A DNA stretch of 18,875 bases from Ettlia oleoabundans (Eukaryota > Chlorophyta > Chlorophyceae > Chlamydomonadales): positions 1 to 18,875 of the forward strand of contig JAAMXP010000579.1 of NCBI GenBank assembly GCA_019693395.1, written 5' to 3'. The notes under the pieces are model-generated. The model did no database searches and was not told the origin of the DNA. It saw nothing but the letters and a program-made list of their open reading frames with translations. A program made the position numbers and the translations under genes. Below, one piece after another: positions 1-9,502 of this stretch; the first letter of the stretch is position 1, and each line of letters opens with the position of its first letter.

Positions 1-26
1 GTGTGTGTGTGTGTGGGGGGGGGGGG
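1..26. repeat. GT microsatellite followed by 12-base G run
   Basis: Seven GT units are followed directly by twelve G residues (15-26). This is simple sequence at the window edge, probably intronic; the repeat may continue to the left. Confidence 0.9.
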
Positions 27-190
27 CCGAACGCGCGGCGCGGCGGCATGTGTGTGGCGAGTGGCGAGCTTCTGTCGTTGTGCAGGCACTCCCTGCCTGC
101 CTGCACCCATGGCATATGCTCCCTATGTCGACCGACCTCCCACAACACACTGCCTCACTTGTATGCCTGCCTGTCTACTAGCTTGCGCTG

Positions 191-220
191 CTGTGCTGTG
201 CTGTGCTGTGCTGTGCTGTG
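191..220. repeat. (CTGTG)6 pentanucleotide microsatellite
   Basis: Six perfect copies of CTGTG, with degenerate copies on both sides. It lies in the intron upstream of the first recognised sucrose-phosphate synthase exon. It makes spurious Cys/Ala/Val-rich reading frames on the + strand, which are not genes. Confidence 0.9.
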
Positions 221-299
221 CCCTGTTCTGTGCTGTGTCTTCTGTCCTGCTTGTGTCGTGTTTCATATGCACCACATGTCTCGTGTTGTTGCACTGCAG

Positions 300-3200
300 G
301 AGATCGCACGCTTCCTGCGCAACCCGCTGAAGCCTGCCATCCTGGCCATGTCCCGCCCTGACCCCAAGAAAAACATCACCACACTGGTGCGGCGGAACAC
401 CCTCGCGTGCTCTGTATGCCGATCGCATTACATGCCATGTCTTCTGTGAGTTGTGGTGAGTTGCATTGTGCTGGCCACGTTCCAGGTGGCAACCACACCA
501 GGGCTGTTGTGTTCAGCAGTACTGCCGCAGTTGCAGCCACTGGGGGATGTTGACCCAACAGTTGCTGCGTTGCCATCCCTGTGTTCCCAGGTGGAGGCGT
601 TTGGCAAGCACACCATGGTGGGTGGGCGGGTTGATGATCACAATCTGCATGCCGTTGGAGAGCTGCTCTGTGCTTTGTTGCGGTACCACTGTGGTCTTCC
701 CTTGCCATGCGCCTACCCACTCAACCCACCAACGGGGAAGGGGAGCCTTACTGTCGGGCAGGGGTCAGCGAGGTGGGAGTACGAGAACAGTGTGTTACAA
801 CCACTGCTCAACTCCCTACCTCATCCAGCAACCTGTTGGTTGGACTCCCCCCCGCCCTCTGAGGCGGCAACGGTACCAGGTCACATCTAGGCAACAACAA
901 TCGTGATGCAGTTGATCGTTTCTGCGCTGGTTTAGTCTCCAGTTGTTAGGCTAACGAGTTCTTGCCCCCACTGCTCGCTGGCTGCAGCTGCGTGAGCTTG
1001 CCAACCTGGTGCTCATCATGGTGAGCTGGGTTGAGGCGCAGGGGGAGCTGAGCTGGCACTCATAGCTGGCAATGCCTTCCAGTCACCTGCCACCCAAACA
1101 TGGCACTGCCCGTCGACAGTGCAGATGCCAGCATTGAGAGATGGGATCAAGCCTTCCTGTGTTTGGTTCGTTGACAGAAGATTGATCAACTTGCAAAGCT
1201 TTGCTCATCCTTTCTGTTGCCCTGTGTGGCCTGGGTCTGCAGGGCAACCGCGACAACATTGACAGCATGGCCAGCGGGAGCCAGAAGGTTTTGACCCAGG
1301 TGCTCAAGCTCATAGACGCACATGACCTGGTGAGTGGGTGGGGGCCTGCCAGGGGTAACAGCTGTGGGAGCAGCGGGCAGCCGGGTTGAAGGTGTTGAAG
1401 TCGGTGTTTACCCATGACTCCATTGCACACTCTTTGATGCGAGGATATCCGCGTCTCCTCACAACGTAGGCATGCCATTTGCCAATGCGCTATTGTAAGG
1501 CATGCGTCAACTGCCGATTGCATGCCTATTACTGGCTGGCCATGGGGAGGGCAAGGTGTCAGATCGGCATACCACTGCAAGCCATGCTCACAGTCTGCCT
1601 CCTGCCTGCCTGGCTGCCGTGCCTGCCCTGCCCTGCAGTACGGCTCCGTGGCCTACCCCAAGCACCACACCCAGTTGGACATCAGTGACATCTACCTCTT
1701 CAGCCATGTGAGACGCTGCCTGGTCAGCAGCATGTTTCCTTAAGACTTTGCACATACACCGACTAGCTTCTCACTGCAAGTCTTGCTGCTAAAAGCGGCA
1801 GCTGGGTGTGGGTGTTTGGGTGCAGCAATGTCCAGCTCCGTGGCATTGCAAGCGCAGTCTATTTATAGCTTGACGCTTAGCGTGGCAGCACCTTGGCATG
1901 CACCATAATGCCGAGAACTTGACTCATGCATTCTCGGCTCACATGCCTGCCCTGCTGCAGGCCACCCATGGCGTGTTTGTCAACATAGCGCTCCAGGTGA
2001 GCAAGCAGCCCACGCCTTGCTCTGCGATTGCCACGGCGCCGCTATTAGCCTGACCTCCAGCGCTTCCGTGGGCGGCATGGCGTGCTGCCGCTGACCTCGG
2101 TGCATTGCCCAGGGCCGGGTGGCAGGCGATGGTGCAGCCTCCGCAACCATCCTGCCCCCCGCCCCAAACATGAAGCCGCTACGTGAGCTCTGCCTCCCTG
2201 CATCCTGGTCCCACGGTGCGCACCCTGTTGCTGCTCCCTGCTGGCAGGAGCCCTTTGGTCTGACCGTGATTGAGGCAGCCGCCCACGGCGTGCCCACTGT
2301 GGCCACCAAGAACGGCGGGCCGGTTGACATCATGGCCACGCTGCATCACGGCGTAGTGGTGGACCCCACAGACAGCGACGCCGTGGCAGCTGCACTGCTG
2401 CGCATACTCACCAACCCGCAGACCTGGGAGGACATGAGCGGTAGCGGCATCCGCAACATCATGGTGCGTGCATGCGCTGCTGAGTGCCTCCCCTGTTGGT
2501 GCAGGCATGGGTGTTACCCTAGACGGGCCCTGCCCTGCTGGTGTAGCTGCTGCACCAAGGGGGAGCTGGCTATCGCCAGGCTGCCATCAGGCTGGCGTCA
2601 GGCTGCGCTGGAAGGCAGAACCGCCAGTTGGCCGAGCCGCCCCCCGCCCATGGCCCTGGTCGGGCACCGCCCCTGTTTGCTTCTGTGCGCTGCAGGCCTA
2701 CTCCTGGCCCTCCCACTGCAAGAAGTACCTGGAGAGCATCGAGTCGGAGAAGAGGTCGCTGAAGAGCTCGCGGGTGCGCTGTGCCTGCCCCCTTGCTGCA
2801 CCACCTCATGCACAACATTGGCCGCGCTGCGGGCTGCCAACTGGCGACATCAGCTGATCTCCTTGCTCTCTTTATCCATCCTCCCATGCCGCAGCGCCAC
2901 GACCGCACGCTGTCCGGGCTGCTGAGCAAGCGTACAATGGCGGGTGTTGGTGCCCTCACAGAGACGGCCAAGGAGCAGCATGACGAGCATGGGCTGGGGG
3001 CGGCGGCCGCCCATGACACCGAGTCCCTCACACGCTACTTCTCCACGCCCCAGCCCGCCATGCCTGTGAGTTCTGCCGTGATGGCTGGTAAAGGAAAATG
3101 TGAAGGGGTCCTTGCACTTGCACATACCTCCCCCGGCTAGGGCGAGCAGCACAAGCCGAGCGTCTGACAAGGTATTGGCCGCAGCACTCCTGCGGGCAAT

Positions 3201-6003
3201 ACCCCCCCCCACACACACACACACCCACACACCCACACCCACACCCACCCACCCACCCCTCACACACACCCCTCGCCAGTCTCTACCTGCTGCTGGGGCT
3301 CTTGTGCAGCGTCTGTCCATTGACGCACCATGCATCCTGTCACCCCGCTCCCCTCCGCACCGCTGCCGCGTGCCCGCAGGCTGAGCTGACATCTGGCACG
3401 CTTTCAGTCGGCGTGCGCAAGACTGTGAGCGGCATGAGCAATGATGACCTGGCCATACTGCAGAGTATGGAGCCAGAGGCGTTGCTGCGGGGAGGTGAGG
3501 GTGGTATGCGTGCACGCATGCATGCATGCTCAACATGGGCGATTGGGGGATGTTTTCCTGGACATTTGGCAAGTGTGTCGCTGCTGAGGCCCAGGCTTGG
3601 AAGCATACCAATACACGCATGCCAAAGCACGCACAATATGTTGGTGTACTCCCGCACATCGCCAGCGGGCTTTCGTGTAATGAATCCAACGGTAATCTCA
3701 CAGGTTGTTGCCACGCTGTGTCACTGCCGCCTGCTCCCCCCCGCAGGTGAGCTGCCCATGGGCCAGCGCCGCCGCTGCTTGGTGCTGGTGCCCCTGGACT
3801 CGGACTATGCCGCTGCACAGAGCGCGGCAGCAGTGAAGGACGTGCTGGAGAGGCTGCGCAGCTCAGGGCTGCGTGAGGATGTGGGGCTAGGCCTGCTGAG
3901 CATGCTGGGCTTTGAGAGCTCGTGCGAGCACATGGAGGTGCGTGGACACATGCATGGCTGCAGGGGCAGTAGTGCTGCGGGGTATGATTGATACCTTGAT
4001 GTAGTCTGTTCTGCTCTCAGGCTGCGGTGTGGTGTTGGTGGAAGTGCTTGCTTGTACATGCTAGATGGTGGCTTGCTCACAAGTTGCATGGGCAGGAGGT
4101 GCACAGCCAGCCGCTGCACTGCGATGTCGCCCACGCACTGCAGGCTGCGGGCATCCATCGTGACGAGTTTGACCTCATGGTCTGCAACAGGTGGGCGGGG
4201 AACCGTGCATACTGACGCCCAGACAGCTCTTCAATGAATCCATGTGCCTTCTGGACGTCCAATTGTGTGCATGGGTGGCTGGCATTCAGCAGGTATCACG
4301 GCATAGGCCAGCCCTGCTGTTTTGCGCTGTCGTTTGTGCTGACGCCGAGCTGTTTCCTACCAACTGCGCCTGCTTGTATCCCTGCCTGCCTGCCTGCAGC
4401 GGCGCGGATGTGTGGCACCAGGGTCAGGCCGGTGGGCGTTGGGATGCTGACGAGGCGTACGAGGGTCAGATTGGCTACGAGTGGGACCGTGTGCTGCTGC
4501 ACCGCATGCTCACCAAGATCATCAGCCAGCCTCAGGAGAACAACAGGCGCCTGCCACGGCTCAAGGTGGGGGGGCTAGGTGCAGCTGCGGGGCAGGTGCG
4601 GGGTGCAAGCGCTGATGGTAACGGCGGTGGTAGTTAGCATTGCGGGGGGCAGTTGTTGTCGATCGCAGACCCGGTGCTGGCTAGTAAGGTGGTTAGGTGG
4701 AGTGTGCAGAATTCGGGTATTTTCCTTTTGTTGCCAGTTCCTTGGCACAGGTGGGGGACAGGCGGGTGCTGTGGCACGCCAGCTGCTCTACAACCTTCTC
4801 CCCTAATTGCCTGCAACACTTGCACTGCCTGTGTTCCCCGGTACTGCACCGTCTGCAGGAGCTGCTTTACAACGTGCAGGAGCAGCCGGCAGGGGGGGTG
4901 CACCCACGCCACATTTGCCTGGAGCTGGACCCTGAGAGCCAGGACATTCTGTCGGCAGGGATGGGGCCCCGCAGCCGCACCACACTACCTGCCACCCGCA
5001 CGCTGGCTGTGGTGGAGAGGCTGAAGAAGCGGCTTAGGTCCAAGGGCATGCGCGCTTCATACAACCTGCAGATGGTGAGTGGCCGGGGTGGGGGAGGTGC
5101 TGCGCAGCTCAGTCGTGTGTGGGGTTGGGTGCGGGAGGCCCGCCAACATGGTAATCCCAAGGGATGGTACGACCTGCCGTTTGCAAGAGCATCAGGGTAT
5201 GCGGGTTGCAGTCATGTTTGAGGGGGGCGGTTTCGGGGGCAAGTTTATACCTCCCTGCTCCCCATCGTCTGCCAACTTGGAACAATGGGTCCAACCCATA
5301 TATGTTCATTCCACTGCCCATCACCCATCCTGCCAATACCTTACATCCCTGCTGCCGCTCGCAGGTGCCCCTTGAGCACGACTACCTGTCAGTGCTGCAC
5401 ATCACCCCCCTGCGTGCTAGCCGTCCGCTGGCTGTGCGGTATGCCTCCCAGAGGCTGGGGCTGCCGCTGGACCAGGTTGTGGTGCTGGCGTTGGCGCCTG
5501 AAGCCACTGGGTCGGCTGCCGGGGGGGACCTGGTGGCTGGCAGCTACTGCAGCGACACGCAGGACATCATCGGGGGCATGCAGCAGGTGGGTGTGCGGGT
5601 GCACAGGTGTGCGGGTGCCAGCAGTCTGAAGCGGCATGGTTAAAGGAAGTTTACAAACAAGTCTGGAGAGTAGGACTGCTGTTTGGTGGGAAGGGTCTTC
5701 TGGAGCGCTTGCAGGCCTGCAGCGGGCCTGCACCAGTGACTCCCCAGGGCTGGTGCAACAAGGCAATGCCATTGCGTGTCGCTGCTGCAGGTCTGCCTGG
5801 TGTTGCCGGAAGAAGGTGGTCGCTCCCCTCTCCCCAGCAGCGGCATGCTGGCCCAGAGCCTGGGCATCTCCATGCAGCCCTACCTGGAAGGCACCTCCCG
5901 TGTGGTGGTGTCTACGAGTCAGGAGGCAGCTGCCAGCGTGCTCAAGGTGGTTGAGAAGCAGGGGCAGGAGGGGGAGCAGGGTGAGAAGCAGGCGGCGGCA
6001 TGA
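300..6003 (+). CDS. SPS: Sucrose-phosphate synthase, C-terminal two thirds (5' partial, 16 exons)
   Basis: The enzyme makes sucrose-6-phosphate from UDP-glucose and fructose-6-phosphate, normally in the cytosol. Exons: 300-386, 591-617, 988-1020, 1243-1329, 1639-1707, 1961-1996, 2248-2463, 2696-2773, 2895-3065, 3380-3494, 3747-3937, 4096-4190, 4400-4565, 4859-5074, 5365-5586, 5791-6003; all phases agree, giving 673 residues and a TGA stop. Fragment residues 1-240 are a GT4 (GT-B) glycosyltransferase half: RPDPKKN (19-25), the retaining-transferase E-x7-E pair at E114/E122 within EPFGLTVIEAA, and NGGPVDI (135-141). A linker (about 240-310) leads to a C-terminal sucrose-phosphatase-like HAD domain from about 316. 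Its first motif reads VLVPLDSD rather than DxDxT, so it is probably not a working phosphatase, as is usual in SPS. The acceptor at 4096 could instead be 4099 (one residue difference). The N-terminus lies left of the window. Confidence 0.95.
618..987 (+). other. Intron of SPS gene, 370 bases
   Basis: It lies between the 27-base exon ending in codon ATG (615-617) and the exon beginning CTGCGTGAG at 988. Nothing recognisable is seen inside it. Confidence 0.75.
3202..3271. repeat. C run plus CA/CCCA microsatellite
   Basis: A C run is followed by alternating CA and CCCA units. It lies in the SPS intron between the exons ending at 3065 and starting at 3380. On the opposite strand it produces a long Gly/Val/Cys-rich open frame that is an artefact of the repeat. 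Confidence 0.9.
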
Positions 6004-6281
6004 AAAGTGCAGCGGGCCGAGCGAAGCAGGCTGCCCAAATGGGCATGTGCTCTTGCGCACCTGCCTGACTGTTCGGTGACTCCCGCAAGTTGCGAAACTT
6101 CGCTTGTGCAAGCATGCGGGGCCACATCCCCATTGTAAATACATGTAGTGGAGACTTGTACCTGTTCTGATGTCCTTCTTTCATGTCGTGCATGCTTTGT
6201 TGCCACCGCTGGCGCTACCTTTGTGCAACACTTGTGCAAACCTGATGAGATCAAACCACGGTTTGCAAATCAGGGATCAGA
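6004..6281 (+). other. Compact tandem intergenic region: SPS 3'UTR and adenylate kinase 5' flank
   Basis: The SPS stop and the adenylate kinase ATG are 278 bases apart, both on the + strand. The region holds the SPS polyadenylation signal at 6134. About 145 bases remain for the downstream promoter and 5'UTR, so promoter elements of the second gene probably overlap the 3' end of the first. I see no clear TATA box. Confidence 0.6.
6134..6138 (+). terminator. TGTAA polyadenylation signal of SPS
   Basis: A perfect TGTAA lies 131 bases after the TGA stop. TGTAA replaces AATAAA in chlorophycean algae such as Chlamydomonas, typically 10-20 bases before the cleavage site. Confidence 0.75.
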
Positions 6282-6355
6282 ATGATCCGCAATCAACTAT
6301 TTACAGCGTGTGCTGCAGTGAGCAAGGCTTGTTGGCGGGTGGAACAGCTTGGTAG
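6245..6355 (+). other. Possible upstream ORF overlapping the adenylate kinase start
   Basis: An ATG 37 bases before the chosen adenylate kinase ATG opens a different frame of 36 codons ending in TAG at 6353-6355. It matters only if transcription starts upstream of 6245, which cannot be determined from the sequence. Confidence 0.3.
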
Positions 6356-8081
6356 GCTCGGTAGCCTGGCAAGTCCCGATGCCCGACCAGTAACATTTGT
6401 TTTCCTCGGCCCCCCAGGTATTCCAGAATCGGCAAGCAGCCCGATTGACCCGCAGCCGTCGCATTGGGTGCATCCCGGCCGGACCCCAACCCCTTACTGA
6501 ATTTGCAATCTCATCGCAGCCACATGGAATCGAGCTGTCCTCGGAAGCGGCAGCAACCGCCCCTGCCACCAGCCCTGCTGCCGTCGCGCTGCACCTTTTG
6601 AACGGGTGCCTCTCTTGACTGTGTTTCACTGCACACGCAGGCGTTGGCAAAGGCACATACAGTGGTCGTGTCTCGGATTACTTTGGCCTAGCACATATTG
6701 CATCAGGCGATCTGGTGTGTAAAGGACTTGCCACTTCCCTCACTTCCATCATGCGGGTTCTTACAGCTCCCGTCCTGCTGCACCCCTGCAAGACCTGCCA
6801 ATGTGCCACGCTCCCTTCTCTGCCGCTGCTGCAGGTGCGTGAGGAGATGCGCAAAGGCACGGAGATTGGCAAGGAGGTGTGCTGGCTGCAGTCATGCGAG
6901 CACGGAGACTCCTTTCTGCTGACAATGCCGATTGTGGTTGGGTCGTCGCTGGTTACCTGCTGTCACAGTCACAGTCTTGCAGTGCCCAACCTGCATCTCA
7001 TAGTTGGTCCACAGCTCGTCATCCTGCCTGCAAATCCACCCCACCCCACCCCGCTCACATTGGCATCATGTGCTGCTGTGCCTGCGGCGGGTGCTGCCTG
7101 CAGATGGAGGCTTGCGTCAAGCGTGGCGACCTGCTGCCCGACACACTCATCATGCGCGTCATACGGGAGCACTTTATGCGTGCGCACAGCGAGGGCACCG
7201 ACCGCTTCCTGCTGGACGGCTTTCCACGCACTGCACATCAGGCGGCTGCGCTGGAGCAGATTGCCGACGTGCAGCTGGCACTCAACCTCAGCCTGCGGGA
7301 TGAGGTGTGCTGCCTGCCAGGCCAAGGGGGTTCGTGTCGGTGGGGTGGTTGGGAGGTGCATGGGCGGGGCGCTGTGTGCAGTGCTGTTGCAAGTGCTGCT
7401 GTAGACGAAGCGTCCCATCATTGATGGGTTTGAAAGCAAGAATGAAGTCAACAGGCAAGAGCCACCCAGCCAGCACGTATGCTCCGTGCATCACCTTAAC
7501 AACACGCTTACACAATGCCCCAACTTCCCTCCTGCTACCCTTCGCTGTTGATTGCAGATTCTGGTAGAGAAGTGCCTGGGACGGCGGTTGTGCCGCAAGT
7601 GCGGCAAGAATTACAACATTGCCGACATCTACCTTCCCGCCAGCGAGGGTCGACCAGAGATTGTGATGCCGCCGCTGAGCCCTCCGCCAGAATGTGTCGA
7701 GCACATGGAGCAGCGCGCAGATGATACTGAGCTGGTCATACGGCGGCGGCTGGACATTTATGCACGGGAGGCGCGACCTGTGGAGCGCTTTTATGCCGAG
7801 CGTGGCAAGCTGCTGGACTTTGAGATTACGGGGGGCATACCGCAGGTGAGTTGTGGAGCGTTGCGGGTGCCCGGGTGCTGGGAGCTTTCCGCAGCACGAT
7901 GACAGAATGCAGGAGCTGCATGTCCAGTTGTGGGGTATGCACACAATACCGGTCTGCCTAGCATGTGCCACAATGCCATGAATCGTGCATTGCTGTGCTG
8001 CAGACACTGCCGCGCCTGCTTGAGGTGCTGAAGCCGAAGATGGAGGTGCAGCAGCAGCCCTCGCGCAGACAAGCAGTGTAG
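6282..8081 (+). CDS. ADK: Adenylate kinase, organelle-targeted type (6 exons, complete)
   Basis: Catalyses ATP + AMP to 2 ADP. Exons 6282-6417, 6641-6714, 6835-6876, 7104-7304, 7558-7845 and 8004-8081 join in phase to 272 residues ending in TAG. The start is the first in-frame ATG after an in-frame TGA at 6246. The P-loop GPPGVGKGT is at 43-51, the GDLVREEM AMP-site helix near 68, LLDGFPRT at 120-127, and the RADD arginine motif of the LID/AMP region at 204-207. The LID is long, with C163 and C166 in C-x2-C and a later C197. That is fewer than the four ligands of bacterial zinc-binding adenylate kinases. The overall pattern, including the GGIP segment near the end, resembles the plant organellar adenylate kinase 6/7 group. 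Residues 1-36 are Arg/Ala/Ser-rich with few acids and look like a mitochondrial or plastid presequence; which organelle cannot be decided. Confidence 0.93.
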
Positions 8082-8286
8082 CATAGCTTGCTGTCAGAAT
8101 ATTCAACCAGCAAGCATATTCAGCCTTTGTTACCAACACGTATTTGACAACCTGACGCGAATCAATTTGCTTATTCTTTCCTTGCAAGGCAGCCCATCCG
8201 CAGCACATGCCACGACAGGCATGCACATGCACGCTTCCTGCTGCTTCATGCAGTGACTTACAGTAACAATCTAAAGGTTCTTGCGC
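8082..8286. other. Convergent 3' flank of adenylate kinase and the small - strand gene
   Basis: The stop codons of two convergent genes are 205 bases apart. I find no + strand TGTAA here for adenylate kinase, so it may use a variant signal or one further downstream; the two 3'UTRs probably overlap. The - strand gene has its own signal at 8258-8262. Confidence 0.6.
8258..8262 (-). terminator. TGTAA polyadenylation signal of small membrane-protein gene
   Basis: TTACA on the + strand reads TGTAA on the - strand, 24 bases after the stop codon at 8287-8289. Its position and match fit the chlorophycean signal. Confidence 0.65.
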
Positions 8287-9069
8287 CTAGCGTCCTGCCA
8301 GCATGACCCGCAGAGGCACTAGTATGCTCTCCTTGCCGTGCAGCCGCCGCAGAGCAGTTGCTTGCAGCTTGTACCCCGCTGCGCTGCCCTGCCTTTGTAG
8401 CGAGGCCAGCTCCAGCTTTGCGCCTGCAAGCCATGTCAAGTGCCGGCCGCGAAATCCATGTTGGGTGCAGTGCAGAAAGGAAGGTGGGAAGTCCGGCATG
8501 ATCATGTTCAACAGCAGCATTGTGCCCACATGCCCATTGCAATCCCAGCATCATGCCCACCTGCAACCACGGCCTTCTTGCGCAACTGGTAGCCAGCCTG
8601 CTTTACAGCCACCCATACGAAATACCAGAGGAACCGAATGGGGCCGGGCACCTGGAGGGCAAGTGGCGAGCGCATTGGCTGATGGCTTCGGGGGCTCTGG
8701 CAAGTGGCACACATGCTGCTATTGTGCCCCCTTCAGTTCCACTCGCATATCAACGCAGATCAATAAACTCGAAACCAGGCTAGGCTGCCATCCGGCCTGT
8801 CCTCACCACGTAGAACTTGAACCAAGCGGGCAGGAAGGCCAGCAGCGTCAGAGCCGTCATAGGCCTCTGCTGCTCCTCCTCCGTTAGATGTGTCATTTGC
8901 TCCCACTCTTTGTAGTAGTCCTGCTCCAAGTCCTGCCGGCTCCTGCATGCAGGCAAAGCCGACACCGCAGCAGGGGAAGCACAGTTGAGTGGGGTGCAAC
9001 TCGCCTACCGGCCGGTAGGGTGTCGCGCCACCGCTGCTCATACCCCAGATGCCGCGCCACACAACCCAT
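8287..9069 (-). CDS. Unrecognised small hydrophobic protein, about 130 residues (4 exons)
   Basis: I do not recognise the family. Exons on the - strand: 9069 to about 9032, 8942-8807, 8651-8561, 8423-8287; the last three join in phase with good GT/AG sites. The first donor is uncertain: 9032 gives 133 residues, 9044 gives 129, and both restore the frame. The start is the first ATG after an in-frame TAG at 9120-9118. An acidic amphipathic stretch (DLEQDYYKEWEQMTHLTEEE) precedes a hydrophobic segment containing LTLLAFLPAWFKFYV, then a second aromatic one (PIRFLWYFVWVAV), then a basic Leu-rich tail ending in LAGR. This suggests a small two-pass or membrane-anchored protein. The composition is like accessory subunits of mitochondrial or plastid membrane complexes, but that is only an impression. 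The polyadenylation signal at 8258 supports a real transcript. Confidence 0.65.
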
Positions 9070-9502
9070 CTCGGACGCACTTATATTTATTGTGCTTCTT
9101 GCTGCTGCCAATGGCGGCTACAGGCCCAGAGAACCTCGTCGCTCGTCGCTGCCGGGCTGGCCGCCACTTGGGAACGAGCTGCAGCCGTGTGCCGCATATT
9201 GTGGAGCTCCCGCGCGAGTCGAGCATCAGCCCTCGCCCGCTCGTGGAGGCAAGGGCGGCGGACATAAGCAAATAAGCCGCTGTGTTGGGATAGGTCGCGC
9301 TGCAAGCGACGGACGAGGCAGGCGGTAGATCGACGAGCTAATTTGCTGCTGAAGGAACGTAGCAAGTTACAGACGAGGGAATGGGCTCATCCATGTGCGC
9401 AGTGGCGGCAGCCCATCCCTCAGCATGCGCAACGGCAAGCCAGCACAGATCAACTAGCTCTCAACAGGCACACAGACCAAATTTTAGCCCAAGGAAGCAA
9501 CC
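9070..9502 (-). other. Intergenic region between two tandem - strand genes
   Basis: It holds the 3'UTR of the coiled-coil gene, with TGTAA at 9371-9367, and the 5' flank of the small membrane-protein gene. A short A/T-rich stretch at 9079-9093 lies just upstream of the small gene's ATG and may be 5'UTR or core promoter. No other coding signal is seen. Confidence 0.5.
9367..9371 (-). terminator. TGTAA polyadenylation signal of the 510-residue coiled-coil gene
   Basis: TTACA on the + strand is TGTAA on the - strand, 132 bases downstream of the TGA stop at 9503-9505. Confidence 0.65.

Larger units (their letters stand above)
1..299 (+). other. Intron at left window edge (sucrose-phosphate synthase gene)
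   Basis: No coding exon is recognisable here. The stretch opens with a GT repeat and a G run, contains a CTGTG pentanucleotide repeat, and ends with a pyrimidine-rich tract and a GCACTGCAG acceptor directly before the first recognisable exon at 300. It is best read as the 3' part of an intron of the sucrose-phosphate synthase gene. A short exon in the first 150 bases cannot be excluded, but none matches the family. Confidence 0.6.

Noticed and set aside
191..220. Regularly spaced repeats as a CRISPR array
   Set aside because: A pure five-base microsatellite without spacers, in a eukaryotic intron.
2850..3818. Long - strand open frame of 322 codons
   Set aside because: It is antisense to well-supported SPS exons and dominated by Gly/Val/Cys translations of the CA/CCCA repeat; no domain resemblance.
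5389..6144. Long - strand open frame of 251 codons
   Set aside because: Antisense to the last two SPS exons; no recognisable motif and no splice support.
7288..8232. Long - strand open frame of 314 codons
   Set aside because: It is antisense to three adenylate kinase exons with clear homology; a shadow of GC-rich coding sequence.
8303..8887. + strand open frame of 194 codons
   Set aside because: Opposite to the small membrane-protein gene, whose exons have consistent splice sites and a polyadenylation signal.
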